64,000 nt of DNA. It comes from Scatophagus argus (lineage: Eukaryota > Chordata > Actinopteri > Scatophagidae). The stretch is from the NCBI RefSeq assembly GCF_020382885.2, contig NC_058501.1:15142501-15206500 (forward strand). The letters are read 5' to 3'. Within the stretch, counting starts at the first letter, position 1, and each line of letters begins with the position of its first letter. Below the pieces are notes generated by a model. That model worked only from the letters and a program-made list of their open reading frames with translations, was not told the origin of the DNA and made no database searches. A program made the position numbers and the translations under genes. This document shows, piece by piece, positions 46,501 through 61,771 of the stretch.

Positions 46501-49500
46501 CAGCAGAATACATTACCATAAAGGAAACTGTGCAAATAAAAACATATAATGTTTCTTTGTGAATATCAAGTGTTTTGTCAGCATCTCACAAAACAAACGA
46601 AAAAGCCATTTTAGCTCCGAAGTTATTTTGTGACTTAGGCTAATGTTGCTGAGTGTTGTTTTTGTTTTCCATAGATGGATATGTTTTATTTAGGGCTGGG
46701 CAAGTTGATGCGTTATTATCACGTTAATGCATTAATTAATTAGCGCCGACAATTATTTTATAGTGCATTAACTTTTCAGTTTCTCCTAAAGCAGTCTGAG
46801 TTGTTAGACAGGGTTGTGTGTTGAGCAGATGGCTCAAGCTTGCATGACACTGCAAACTAATATGTTATTTACTTTAAGGGATGATAGCTTTTCAGATGGA
46901 AGAAACTGGTTTCATTTATCATTGTAGTCATCACGGGATGTCATTACGTTGTGTATAGTGTCTGTGTATCAGTTGTGGGAAAACCAAACAACTTTTATGA
47001 CAGAGACTGCATGTCATTTGTTCATCAACATATCTTTTTCCATTCAAAGCCAATCCATCTTTGTGGTTGCTTTTTGGCTGCTGTTTCTTTTCTTCTCCAG
47101 CCTGCTTGACTTAAAAGTCATAGTGGTTTACTGTAGTCAATTTATCACCACTCCTGTTTATGTTCTCCAGTATATCTATTGCCGTGACAGCTCTGTGGCA
47201 GTTTGTTATTTTGATTGTGTGTCTACCACAATGTGTGAGCTAATTGCTGGAATTAGTAATGAGCCGTTGGTGTTGCTTGTGTGCATCTCGCCTTAATTTT
47301 GATGTGTGAGGAGCAGTTGTGCACTCATGTTTATCAAAATTATTTGATTAATTGTAGCCCATATGTGTAAGATATGAAAATGTTTGACTCCTAGTGGTCG
47401 TATCAAAGATTCACAGCTTTTCCTGCTGCTTCCCCCATATTATTATGGCTTTGACAAACAAGCACAGTCAACACTTTTGTATTGTGTGAATGCACCTCTA
47501 TTATGGCTATGTTGTCCTCCACCATACAGATTATTTAAGAAAATGCATTTTACTTAAGCATTTCTCTTGAATGATGCACTATCCAGGTTTAATAAATATT
47601 TGAGGGTAAAAGTTTGCTGCAGTTTGTTTTCTACAGTACACCAAAATGATGTTGTCATAAATCTGTTGTGTTACCTAAGACTATATGCATAAATATTAAT
47701 TCACTATTTACAGTGTCAGCACATTAATTGTATTTGTATGTTTCATGTAGCTCTTGCAGAGTTTCAAGATTATGGATTACAGTCTGTTGTTGGGCATCCA
47801 CAACATGGATCATGCCAGTCGAGAGCGGGAACGTGGTGGAGGCAATTCTGGAGACAGTGGGACAGCGGAGGGAGCAGTGACCCCAGATCAGCGCCGGCCA
47901 CAAGCACAGAAAAGTCTTTACTGTACAGCGATGGAGTCCATTCAGGGGGAAGCTCGAGGGAAGGGAGCTTTGGATTCAGAAGACCAGTAAGTGTTTTACT
48001 ACAAGGAGAGCTGAAGCTGAATTTTTTTGTAATGTAATCTGTGACTTAGACACAACATTTAAATGATCCTTTTGTTGTTTCTCTGGCCTTGCCCTTCCAG
48101 CATGGGTGGCATTCCATCTCGTAATTCTAAAGGAGAGAGGTTGCTGATCTACATCGGCATCATTGACATTCTCCAGTCTTACAGGTTGGTGTCTCAGAGC
48201 AGCCATATCAGTTGTTTGTCTGAATTTCTTCTCATGAACGTCCCACCCATCTACGTTACCCATTTATATAACTTGTTGTAAATATTTCATTATGTTTTGT
48301 GATTTAGGTTTATTAAGAAGTTGGAGCACTCCTGGAAGGCCTTGGTCCATGATGGGGTAAGAGCCTACACACTAAATCTATAAAGATAAACAAAGTGACA
48401 TTAAGCAGTGGACAGCTCACAGTACTGTATGTCACAGCAACAAATCTTATTAATATGCTTAAATCCTACGATGGAAACTATTAATCAATGAATTGATTAG
48501 TCATTTGACAGAAAAATAATTTTGATAAAGTGACTGTTATGTTTTTTGTGTTTTTTTTAATCCTCCTCTAGTCAAAAATGTATTTTTCTTCTTATTTCTG
48601 CAGTTGAATGTTGGAGCTTCACTGTGTACAAAGATGTGAATTGTCTCTGTGCTAACTAAAAAAAAAAAAAAAAAAATCTGACTTGAAGACACAGAGCCTG
48701 CAAGCATGATTTGTGACATCATAAATAGTTAGGAAACCAACCCTGGTTCAGTATTCAGGATACACAAGTGTGATGTGGAAACCTGAAGCCCTGAGTGCAT
48801 GTACTGAGAACTGGCTTTACAGTGATGTGGGAGACATCTTGTGTCCAGCAATCAAACTTGCGCAAAAAAATGTTTACATATTGATAACCTTCTGGAAGTT
48901 TAATGAAGGAGAAGGAATATGTGCTGTTTTGACGGTTTTAATTAGGTAATTGTACTTTTTTCCATTTCAGACACACATTAGAGATTTTTTTATTTACATA
49001 CCTTAATACGTGTGTGGAGGAGATGTTTAATTTGCTAGCAGCTTCTCCACCTGCTGCTGTTTGTTGTCTTTTGTGACTTTTGTAGATTAAATATCTCTTG
49101 ATCTATTGGTTGGACAGAGCAAGACAACATTATCAACATTACCCTGGGCTTTAAGAAATCGGGATCGATATTTTTCACTAATTTACTTTAATTTCATTAA
49201 AATAAGTGGCACAGTTGGTTAAATAATTGTCAACAAACAAAAGGTAGGAAGCACTGCTGTTTTGATTGAAAGACTTGAGAGCTGTAGTATCTGTCGTGTT
49301 CTAATGGCTCTGTTGCTGTTTTACCATCTTAGGACACAGTTTCAGTTCACAGACCTGGATTCTATGCAGAGCGTTTCCAGCAGTTTATGTGCAACACAGT
49401 GTTCAAGAAAATCCCATGTAAGTGTGTCTTTTTAAGTGTGTTGAAATCAATGGGCTGATGCACACAAAGCCCACAAGTGACACCTCTAAATGCCATCATT

Positions 49501-50450
49501 GATCATTTCCACTTTAATGTCCTCCATCTTCTTCAGTGAAACCATCACCTTCTAAGAAGAGTCGTAGTGGAGGTCAGGGGGGTCTGAGGAGGGCCCCCAC
49601 CCTGGGAGCTCCCACCCCGCTCTCCCACGCAACAGGACAGTCTGGCATCGACTCCAGACTAGTCTACCACAGCCACTTTAAAAGCACAGACTCCGAGGCA
49701 GATGGTGGTAAGAACTGAGGCATCAAAAGCAAAATGATAAGAACGTTAAGTAGATCTGTTGTTAATTATATCCACAAACCACAGTTGTGCTCAGAGGGAA
49801 GATGGTGATGTTGAATTATGCAGTAATTTGGTTTGCTGTTCCGTCTTGGTTCTCAGGCATGCAATCAGGCAAACCAGATCTTGTTCCGAGAACCCCTCCA
49901 CTGGAAAACCCTGCTGACTACCAGGCCAACCTGTCCACCTCATCGCCTGGCAGCACAGGAATTGGCTCCTCCTCTCCTCCTCTACGGTAAAACTTCCTCA
50001 GTGTAATGCACGACTTTTAATCTTTTGTCTAACTTTCACACCTAATGTTTTTTCCCCCTCCCTTTTCGTCGTAGGTCTGTAGGGGTGGAAGTGCACAAAT
50101 CAGCAAACACAGACCTTGACCAGGGTTCCTCTCACAGGTACGGAAGTCATAATATTGGACTGTAAAGTTGATGTTTTTTTTCTCTCTCTTGTGATCACCT
50201 GTAACTACATTTCCTCTGTTTCAGTTTGGAGGCAGAAGGCGCTTTAGGTAATTCGGGCAACCTGTCTGGAAACGAAGATGTAGTTTCACTCTCTGACATT
50301 GTCCCTGAGACCAACATCTGCTTTGTAAGTCTAAACTATCTGTAACAGAAGATCATTTATGATTCTGTTGTTGAAGCAGCCAGTATTTATTGTACATTGC
50401 TTAAAGCCTTCAAAATCTTGGCATTGACATTCATTTTATGTTTACAGTAA
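40501..50450 (+). CDS. pip5k1a: Phosphatidylinositol 4-phosphate 5-kinase type-1 alpha
   Basis: Sixteen coding exons: 40501-40546, 43741-43775, 44453-44545, 44784-44914, 45029-45146, 45787-45939, 46079-46378, 47751-47986, 48101-48184, 48308-48356, 49333-49417, 49537-49707, 49857-49986, 50075-50137, 50225-50324, and 50448-50450 (stop only); 598 residues. It makes PI(4,5)P2 from PI4P at the plasma membrane and nuclear speckles, feeding endocytosis, actin and PLC signalling. Visible are the ATP-binding Lys in DEFIIKTV, the [10 protein letters not shown] segment, the catalytic MDYSLLLG, the metal-binding IID of [12 protein letters not shown], and the activation loop with KKLEHSWK, whose Glu is typical of type I (PI4P-specific) enzymes. 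The Ser/Pro-rich C-terminal tail and ending NICF are outside the kinase core. The alpha paralogue assignment rests on both sequence and the PSMD4/ZNF687 synteny. Confidence 0.92.
42278..42501. mobile_element. Foldback-type repeat element in PIP5K1A intron 1
   Basis: An 11-bp inverted repeat (TATCTGTGGAG at 42278-42288, its complement at 42491-42501) encloses a perfect 27-bp inverted repeat (42307-42333 with 42417-42443). The centre has phrases seen in abundant fish repeats (CTCAGTCATCCAGGTCATA; ACTGATGAAGCTGCTTGGAT). No coding content or clear target-site duplication, so it is probably a non-autonomous element. Confidence 0.65.
45249..45320. mobile_element. Terminal fragment of a hAT-like DNA transposon (tentative)
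   Basis: Begins CAGGAGTGTCCAAACTTTTTCATGAGAGGGCC-like (first 20 bases CAGGAGTGTCCAAACTTTTT) and continues with GGGCCAAAAG phrases, resembling CAGGGGT-type hAT termini common in fish. Only one end is visible, in PIP5K1A intron 5. Assignment is by resemblance. Confidence 0.35.
46690..46800. repeat. Interspersed repeat fragment with GTTAATGC motifs (tentative)
   Basis: Phrases such as GGGCTGGGCAAGTTGATGCGTT, CACGTTAATGCATTAATTAAT and GCGCCGACAATTATTTTA recall a widespread teleost repeat built around GCGTTAATGC. It lies in PIP5K1A intron 7. Family unassigned. Confidence 0.4.
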
Positions 50451-53400
50451 AAAAAAAAAAAAACAGACAAGTGCCATCTCAAGATGAGGCGTTTCTGGAC
50501 AAGTTGAGACGGGCCGAATTGAGAACAAAGAGCATGAAAATCACCCTTCCATCACTGACCCTCCGCTGCACCTCCTGGTTTTTTCTCACCTGTATAGTAT
50601 ATACAGGGATTGCTGGACGATGCAATGAGTTGCAGTGGAGGTTGTGACAATGAAGAATGCAGTGGTTGGAAGATCAAGAAGAAGATGGAGTGCGGTAGGC
50701 TTTCCCAGCCATCAACACTGTCACTGTATGCACACATTTGCCCCCCAATGTCCCAAAGTTTCAATTGTCTTTAATATACACCTCGGAAAACAAGATTTAT
50801 GACCCTGAACTGGCAGCTCTCTAGCACTTCGAATGAAGTATCACATAGATTTTCACAAATATTTTCTCCTGCAACGACACAATAAACAAATCGCGTTAGC
50901 CATAGATAAGACAAAAGCTAATGTCCCGGTCACCAGTGGGTGGTGAAAGCAGTTGTATTATCTATGAAGAGTCTGCAAATTGTTTCCAATTTCAGCAGCA
51001 TGAAGCGATGTGAGATGGAGCAGGCCCTCGTTCGGCGGGAACAGGTGCACGTGAAGGGTATAGCCTGCATTTTTAGGACCGAATGATTTCATGCACAGTC
51101 AGAGTGGTTTCACATTTCTGCGATGCACTCTCTAGTATCCCTGTTACCGCACATGCGTTTTCCCTCAGCACTCCTCATGAGCAGGGAGCTGTCAGTGGTC
51201 ATCATTCAAATCAACACTTGCTTCAATCATGGATGCATTTCTTTTTACTGATCGTGGATGGAATTTTGAGGCTGAGGTTGAAACAGACCCATACAGCAGT
51301 TTTGTTTCACATTTTGTTATTATAAGTTATTCTGCTGGAAGCTACGGTGGTGCTGCAAAGGTCCAACTTGATCTTGCCACTGCTGAATGTACATTACATT
51401 GTTTTACTTTTGTAGAATGTGTCTTATTAACATTGGCAGACCACATTTGTACAACCCTGAAAATCTCCCCCTCTGATGTGACCATATGTGCGAAGATCTA
51501 AAAAAACACAGAGAGAAAGAGCTGTGGACAGGATCACTGGCCAGTAGATGCTGTCATATGAAGTCATGCTATTAAAGAAATAGAATAGTGATAATTTCCA
51601 GCTACTGTCACGTCTGTCATTTCTGTGCCTTTACGTGTTTGTTCCTTAACATGTGATGTATAACTGTTATTTTTTTACTGGTTAGTGTTGTAGTCTGCCT
51701 TACCACTACAGCTGAAGTTAATAAACTGCCATTCATATGTCTGGAGCGACCACTGTCAGGGTTTATAAGAATTCTAGATTTGAATTCAAACACTAGTCCC
51801 TTTTGGTTATGTGTATTTTGTTCATCCACTCTCCAGACATCGGACAGATATTTGTCTCTATACATTTCTGCTGGTTACAGAAATGAAACTCACCCACATC
51901 CACTGTTGGACCAATACTGCTAATTGTGTGTATAACTATTTTTTTTTCTGTTTGTATCTTTTTCTGTATGTAGTCTTGCTCCGTTTTTACTCCACTCTCC
52001 ACGAAATGATGGTATACATTGCATACATATACACGTTTATGTTATTGCTTAGGTCACTAAACAAGCTACTGATGTGTCTGCCAGTGAGCTTTTTACCCCC
52101 TAAGATATTTCTGATACAGAAATTTGAATCACTACCAAGTGACTGTAGCAAAACTCAAAATCTTCCACATCATCTCATCTGAGGAATTGCTGTTCATTTT
52201 TGTTAGGCACATGTGGTCTAAGCAGCAGAGAGGGAGAAGGGGAAATGTGAGTTGTGAATATAAAACGAAGGAAACTACTCATGTTCATCAATGCACAGTT
52301 TAGGATTTAGGACTGAGTCTTTTGTATTATAAGCCAGTTGCGGCACCAAAGAAAAGAGTATGGTGTTTATTTACATGGAAATGAAATGAAACACTCCTGG
52401 ACACCTGCTTGGAATGATAAGTTGTGTGTGGTAATGACACTGGGTTGACCTGTGTTTTAAGAGTCTATTATTAAACTGGATATTTTTTTCTTTCTTTTGG
52501 GTTAATAATGTCATGTCTAGTAGGCTGTATCTGACCTAGTCCCTGTAGTAAAGATTTATTTGTATTTATCAAGGAATTGGTTTACATTGTTGCCTGAGAC
52601 ATTTCAAGATTTAACTCCACATTCCCGTGAAAATCATGTTAAATTTACTGCAAATTGTGGTAGCTCTTAGAACTCATAATTTATGACCTTTGTGTAGTTA
52701 GGATGATGTACTTTATGAAATATTTCTGGTATTATGATAAAAGATTGGTTTATTTCAAATAAATTAGTTTTAAAGTCGCATTTAGTTGGTTGAGAGTTAA
52801 CCACCAAAGACACTCCAAGAAATTCTTCCTTATTAGATAAATCCAGATTATATTTTCTAACACCCGCATTTTGATATTTTCTGACCTTAACCTTTTTATT
52901 CTTTTTTTTTTTTGTTAAATGGGTGGTACTGTGTACTTGCTGGATGCAGACCAGTTTTGGCACAGTTGTTATGTACTACACCATGGCACAAAAGAAACAT
53001 CTTCCTTTGGTGCTTAGCGTGCAGCGCCCTCAGTGTAGACACTACAATATGTTTGAAGTAATGCAATATGAATCACGTTGTGACACCTTCCAGCTCTAAG
53101 AAGTATATTTATTAACATGGTTGATTACCGCAGGCTATGATGTTGTAAGTTGTATTATGTATCTTAGACTGATTGTATGTATATTGTATACTGACAGAGG
53201 GATGTTTGAAACTTTACAGCTTGAATTCCCTGTGAAGAGGGGACTATTTGACAATTTCACTTTTTATATTTTATGTTTAGATTGTGATATGATAGATTCT
53301 CTCCATGATGATTAATGGGTCGTTAGTATCCCACGCTTTTTCTACATGAATGTTTTCACATGGCTTGCGAGCCAACATTGCTGGTTGTCCTATATGCTTC

Positions 53401-53650
53401 AAGTACTATATTTTTACGGTGTATAAAAATGTGTATATGTACATAGGAGTCACGGAAATGCCTTCTCATGCAATATGTGCTGCCTGTCCCTCCTGCCATG
53501 TTTCAGTTATGTGGTGGTGATGTTTTCATGTCTGATTTTAAAGGATTAAACATATTTTTTAAATCTTGATTTGGCCCCTTTGTGCATGGATGTGTATTAT
53601 CTAAGTGTCTGTTACGAGGTGTTAATGAATAAATGTTTACATTTAAAGAA
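50451..53650 (+). other. Probable PIP5K1A 3' UTR
   Basis: About 3.2 kb after the stop codon without exons. AATAAA signals occur at 51720-51725 and 53628-53633. The distal region has a Pumilio-type element TGTACATA (53438-53445). Transcription converges with the minus-strand pentraxin gene, whose 3' end is near 53680. Open frames here (for example 51083-51325, 51811-52182) are not conserved-looking. Confidence 0.4.
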
Positions 53651-53682
53651 AGGACTACCATCTTTTAAGTTTCTGAAGAGAG

Positions 53683-53688
53683 TTTAAT
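53683..53688 (-). terminator. Candidate polyadenylation signal (ATTAAA) of the pentraxin gene
   Basis: Minus-strand ATTAAA, 72 bases beyond the pentraxin stop codon. It lies about 50 bases from the plus-strand AATAAA of PIP5K1A, so the two transcripts would end almost tail to tail. Confidence 0.35.
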
Positions 53689-53759
53689 CATCTTTAGAGA
53701 AGATAACACAAGCTTGACATGATGAATGCTGCAACAAATGTCTGCTGACTAGTGATTAA

Positions 53760-54691
53760 TTACATAATGTCAGACTCTTCCTCCACAAAAACCTGCCCTC
53801 TGATTTCAAAATCCAGGTTTCTCCAGTTGAACACATTACCTGGAGTGAAGTGTTTGTTATCCATATAGTGTTTGATCTCAGCGGCAGGGAGAAGGTAGTC
53901 CCACATGTGAACTTTTGTAATCATACCAATGAAAGATTGATTTGCATCAAACCCCCCGCCGTAGCCGTCCTGCTCTTGGCCCAGCACGGTGCTGGGTGGT
54001 CCAGTGATGTTTCCAGTCTGGATGAACCTCTTAATTGTTGCTTTGCCATCCACCCACAGCTGAGCCAACCCAGTGTCAGAGTGCCAGGTGGCACACATGG
54101 AGTGCCAGGCGTTTGGAGAAAATGATAGGGACAGGAAGTCTGTTCCCCCGTCCCGGGCATGCATCCTGATTACATCACGTGAGTTGATCTTAAAGAGCAC
54201 AAAGTCATTGTTGTGTCTGGAAGTAGCCAAAGAGAAGAGAACGTAGTTCCTGGTGAGATCTGTCTGGAATCTAAACAGATGTGTCAGCTGTGAGAAACTG
54301 GGGCAATCAATTCTCCAGATGTTGCCAGAAACAAAGAAGCTCTCTATTTTCACTACCGGTTACCTGAGACAGGTGGTGACAGAGTTAAATTCGGTCTGAC
54401 TTGTTAGGAGCTTCACGTGATCTTTATTATTCTCCCTGGGAAAGATGAACACTTTGCCTGATAGATCTGCACATGCAGAAAATCAAACCCAACAAAGTGT
54501 TTTAAAGGAGAAGAGTGACCAAGAATATTCATTGCATTAACAAAAATGCTCTGGAATTGAAACAAGAAGCCATATTGTTGCCTAGTAAACAATCAAGTAT
54601 AAAATCTTTTTGATTGAACAAAGGTTGACTTACCTTTGGGTGTAGCACTACATGTTGCAAACATCACCATCAAAATTAAGAGTTTCTCCAT
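53760..54691 (-). CDS. C-reactive protein / serum amyloid P-like pentraxin
   Basis: Three exons on the minus strand: 54634-54691, 54364-54466, 53760-54270; 223 residues, the usual short-pentraxin length. These are secreted, calcium-dependent acute-phase pattern receptors. Residues 1-18 form a signal peptide (MEKLLILMVMFATCSA). The pentraxin signature HxCxxWxS is HSMCATWHS, and its partner Cys is in TTCLRF. The calcium loop LGQEQDGYGGGFDANQS keeps the Glu-Gln-Asp triplet and the distal Gln, but the human CRP Glu147 position is Asp and the Asp60 position looks like Asn. The second intron is only 93 bases. The ATG at 54353 is an intronic artefact; the true start is in the signal-peptide exon. 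CRP versus SAP cannot be settled from sequence alone. Confidence 0.9.
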
Positions 54692-55533
54692 CTGAACTTT
54701 CAGAGAGTTACAATTTCAGAATCTGAGCACTAATTTAATGGTCATACATTCATTTCAACTCAATAATTCCTTCATTGACCTCTGGCAGGCATCTGCATTT
54801 TCCAAGGGCCAGTTTTACAAAGGGAAATAAGTATAGCAGTCAGTGTGACTAAATATCACTTCAGTAAATGTGTTGTTTATAAATTAACTAAACAAATGAA
54901 GAACACATAAATATATAGATAGCAAAAGACTCAGTTAATTAATTTGAAAAAATATTAAATTGGTGTATCTTGTACCTTGAGCTCTGGCTGTGTTAGCTTC
55001 TTGTCATGGATGCCCCAGGTTTGGGTTGGCTGTCCTCCTTTTATTTGTGAGATAAATGTTGTTTGATTTGTTCCCTCCTTCATGAGGGACTATGGACTCT
55101 TTGGCAATCTTAGGATAAATCAACATACCTTTAAACATTGCGATTGAATGTTTTTCCTGTGATGCAGGCACACCAGAGGGTCTGTGCACAACACTGGTTT
55201 GAAAGAGGACACGATCTACATGAACCCACAGGACAAGAAAATTAGGCTGGATGTGATAGTATTGGTTGGTATGGTCATTGCAGTCCCTACATATCAGAAT
55301 GGATTCAGCCACACTCGTTGTATCCTACCATTTTAATAGCTGTTAAACATCCCAACACGTTGTCAGAACACTGAAGGGAATTCAAAGTTTTTTAAAATAA
55401 ATAAATAAAGGAAATAAAGAAAAATAGTTAGTTAAAAAAAGTTAGCTAAAAAAAATAACAAAAACAAAAAACAAAAACAAAACAGCATTACCCATAAACC
55501 ATCACGATGACGTAGCAAACGACAGACGTCAAG
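54692..55533. other. Divergent promoter interval between the pentraxin gene and PSMD4
   Basis: About 840 bases separate the two oppositely directed start codons. It holds a possible minus-strand TATA box (54876-54881), an A-rich tract (about 55395-55485) and a TGACGT half-site (55508-55513) just before PSMD4. The 102-codon minus-strand ORF 55004-55312 has no recognisable domain. Confidence 0.4.
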
Positions 55534-60204
<4,671 letters not shown>

Positions 60205-61771
60205 ATACCCAAAGAGAGGAACTTAATATATGATAAATAAAAAAAGACCAGAGAATTACGCTGCATGTGTTATTCACGGTGACGGTATTACTCTCCTCCA
60301 TACAGGAACAGTTATGTTCTTTTTTTTTGTTTTTGTTTATGTGGCTGTGTAATCTGTCAGCAACCTTTGCCTTTGTTTCCACTTGAGCTTATAGGTCTAT
60401 TCTGATTTCATTTTTTTTCTGTGTGTGTGTGTGTCAAGGATATGCTTTTGAATCTTTTGTAATACAACACTCAACATTTCCTCAATAAATTTACAAAATA
60501 CACAATGGTCCCTCATTTGATGTTTGAAATGTATGAATAGTTGTGTTGGAAAACAAGTACATGTGTACTTTTCCAAAATATCAATGAATATTTAGAGGAA
60601 CACGACGACTGGTGATAACACTTGAGAGCAGCACTGCAAATGCTGGTAGCCATATCTCTCTCACACACACACACACACACTCACACACCATCAAAATTAA
60701 CAGTATCGGGCTCCTTGACCAGTTTACACAGGAATAAAAGGACAGAAGGGATGAGGGATGGAAATGTGCAAAGAGAGAATAAATAAACAGAAGAGGGTGA
60801 AAGAGTAAATAAAGTCACATACTTGAGCGATTACAAAGCTAGTAATTCAGTACCTGTTTTAACTTGCATACAAAACACACATTGTACATAAGTGAACACA
60901 GAGGCATGGACGTGTTGACCCCATTTGTATTATTTTATATAATACTTCATGAAAACATTTTGGCAACAATTTATGTAGCTGAAAATTGGCTAAAAATGTG
61001 GTTTGTAAAAGATGTCTTTAAAAATACAGTTGGTATTCTAAAAGGTTTGTATTCTCTCAGAAAGTGTTTGAAATTGTAGGATTCACGAACGATTGTGTAC
61101 GTCTTTAATGCTGTAAATGGAAACTGTACACGAGACCATTTCTTGTTCTTCTTGAGTCTTGTGGGAAGTTACTGTCGCGTGAATTGGTGACGAAAAACTT
61201 ATGCGTCCGAGAGGAAAGTCAGGAACCAACTTCTCTAACTAGCAGGTAATTCAAATTAAACACAAGCTTGAGCTGATGTTGGTTTCATTCAGAGCTAGCA
61301 TTACATGCATTAAAGATAGTACGTCACGACCACTCTAGCTGAGTGTTACACTCATCTATCTAATCATAGTCTTTAACTGCATGAGGAAAGTTGGGCGGTT
61401 GACGTTAGCAAGGCCAGCTAAAGTGAATGCTAACGTTTAGCTAGCTGTTTGCAGAAGGACCCACTTGTTGCAGCATGACAGTTAAGATACACATGCTAAG
61501 CAGCTGCGTTGTCGAACTTCACTTGGTTTTTTTTAGACTTGTTAGTTCTTCATAACTTAAGTTTGGAGACGAATAACGTCACACCGATTAGTTGCGTTTT
61601 ACTTTAACAAAACGCTTCCGATCCTCTTGCGATACCAACTGTCACAATTTTTATTTCAGTCAGACTTGAAAGTTTGCTTTCTGTGTCATTTGCTGTGTCA
61701 TCATCTCGTCATTGAATTAACGTATTGTGACTCATACATTACCCCTATAGGTTTTGAACCTTGTGCTGGCA
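60205..61771. other. PSMD4 3' end and ZNF687 5' UTR region
   Basis: The PSMD4 3' UTR ends near the AATAAA at 60484-60489. A short CA repeat lies at 60657-60688. A probable non-coding first exon of ZNF687 ends at the donor AGCAG|GTAATT (61245), and its intron ends at the acceptor CCCTATAG (61750), 21 bases before the coding ATG. Confidence 0.5.
60657..60688. repeat. (CA)n microsatellite
   Basis: Short CA run with a CT interruption between PSMD4 and ZNF687. Confidence 0.9.

Noticed and set aside
54351-54353. ATG at 54353 as the pentraxin start
   Set aside because: It lies in the 93-base intron; the real protein begins in a separate signal-peptide exon (54634-54691), and the joined phases restore the Cys-Leu-Arg-Phe sequence expected of pentraxins.
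55004-55312. 102-codon minus-strand ORF upstream of the pentraxin gene
   Set aside because: No recognisable domain, no initiation or splice context, and it falls in the divergent promoter interval.
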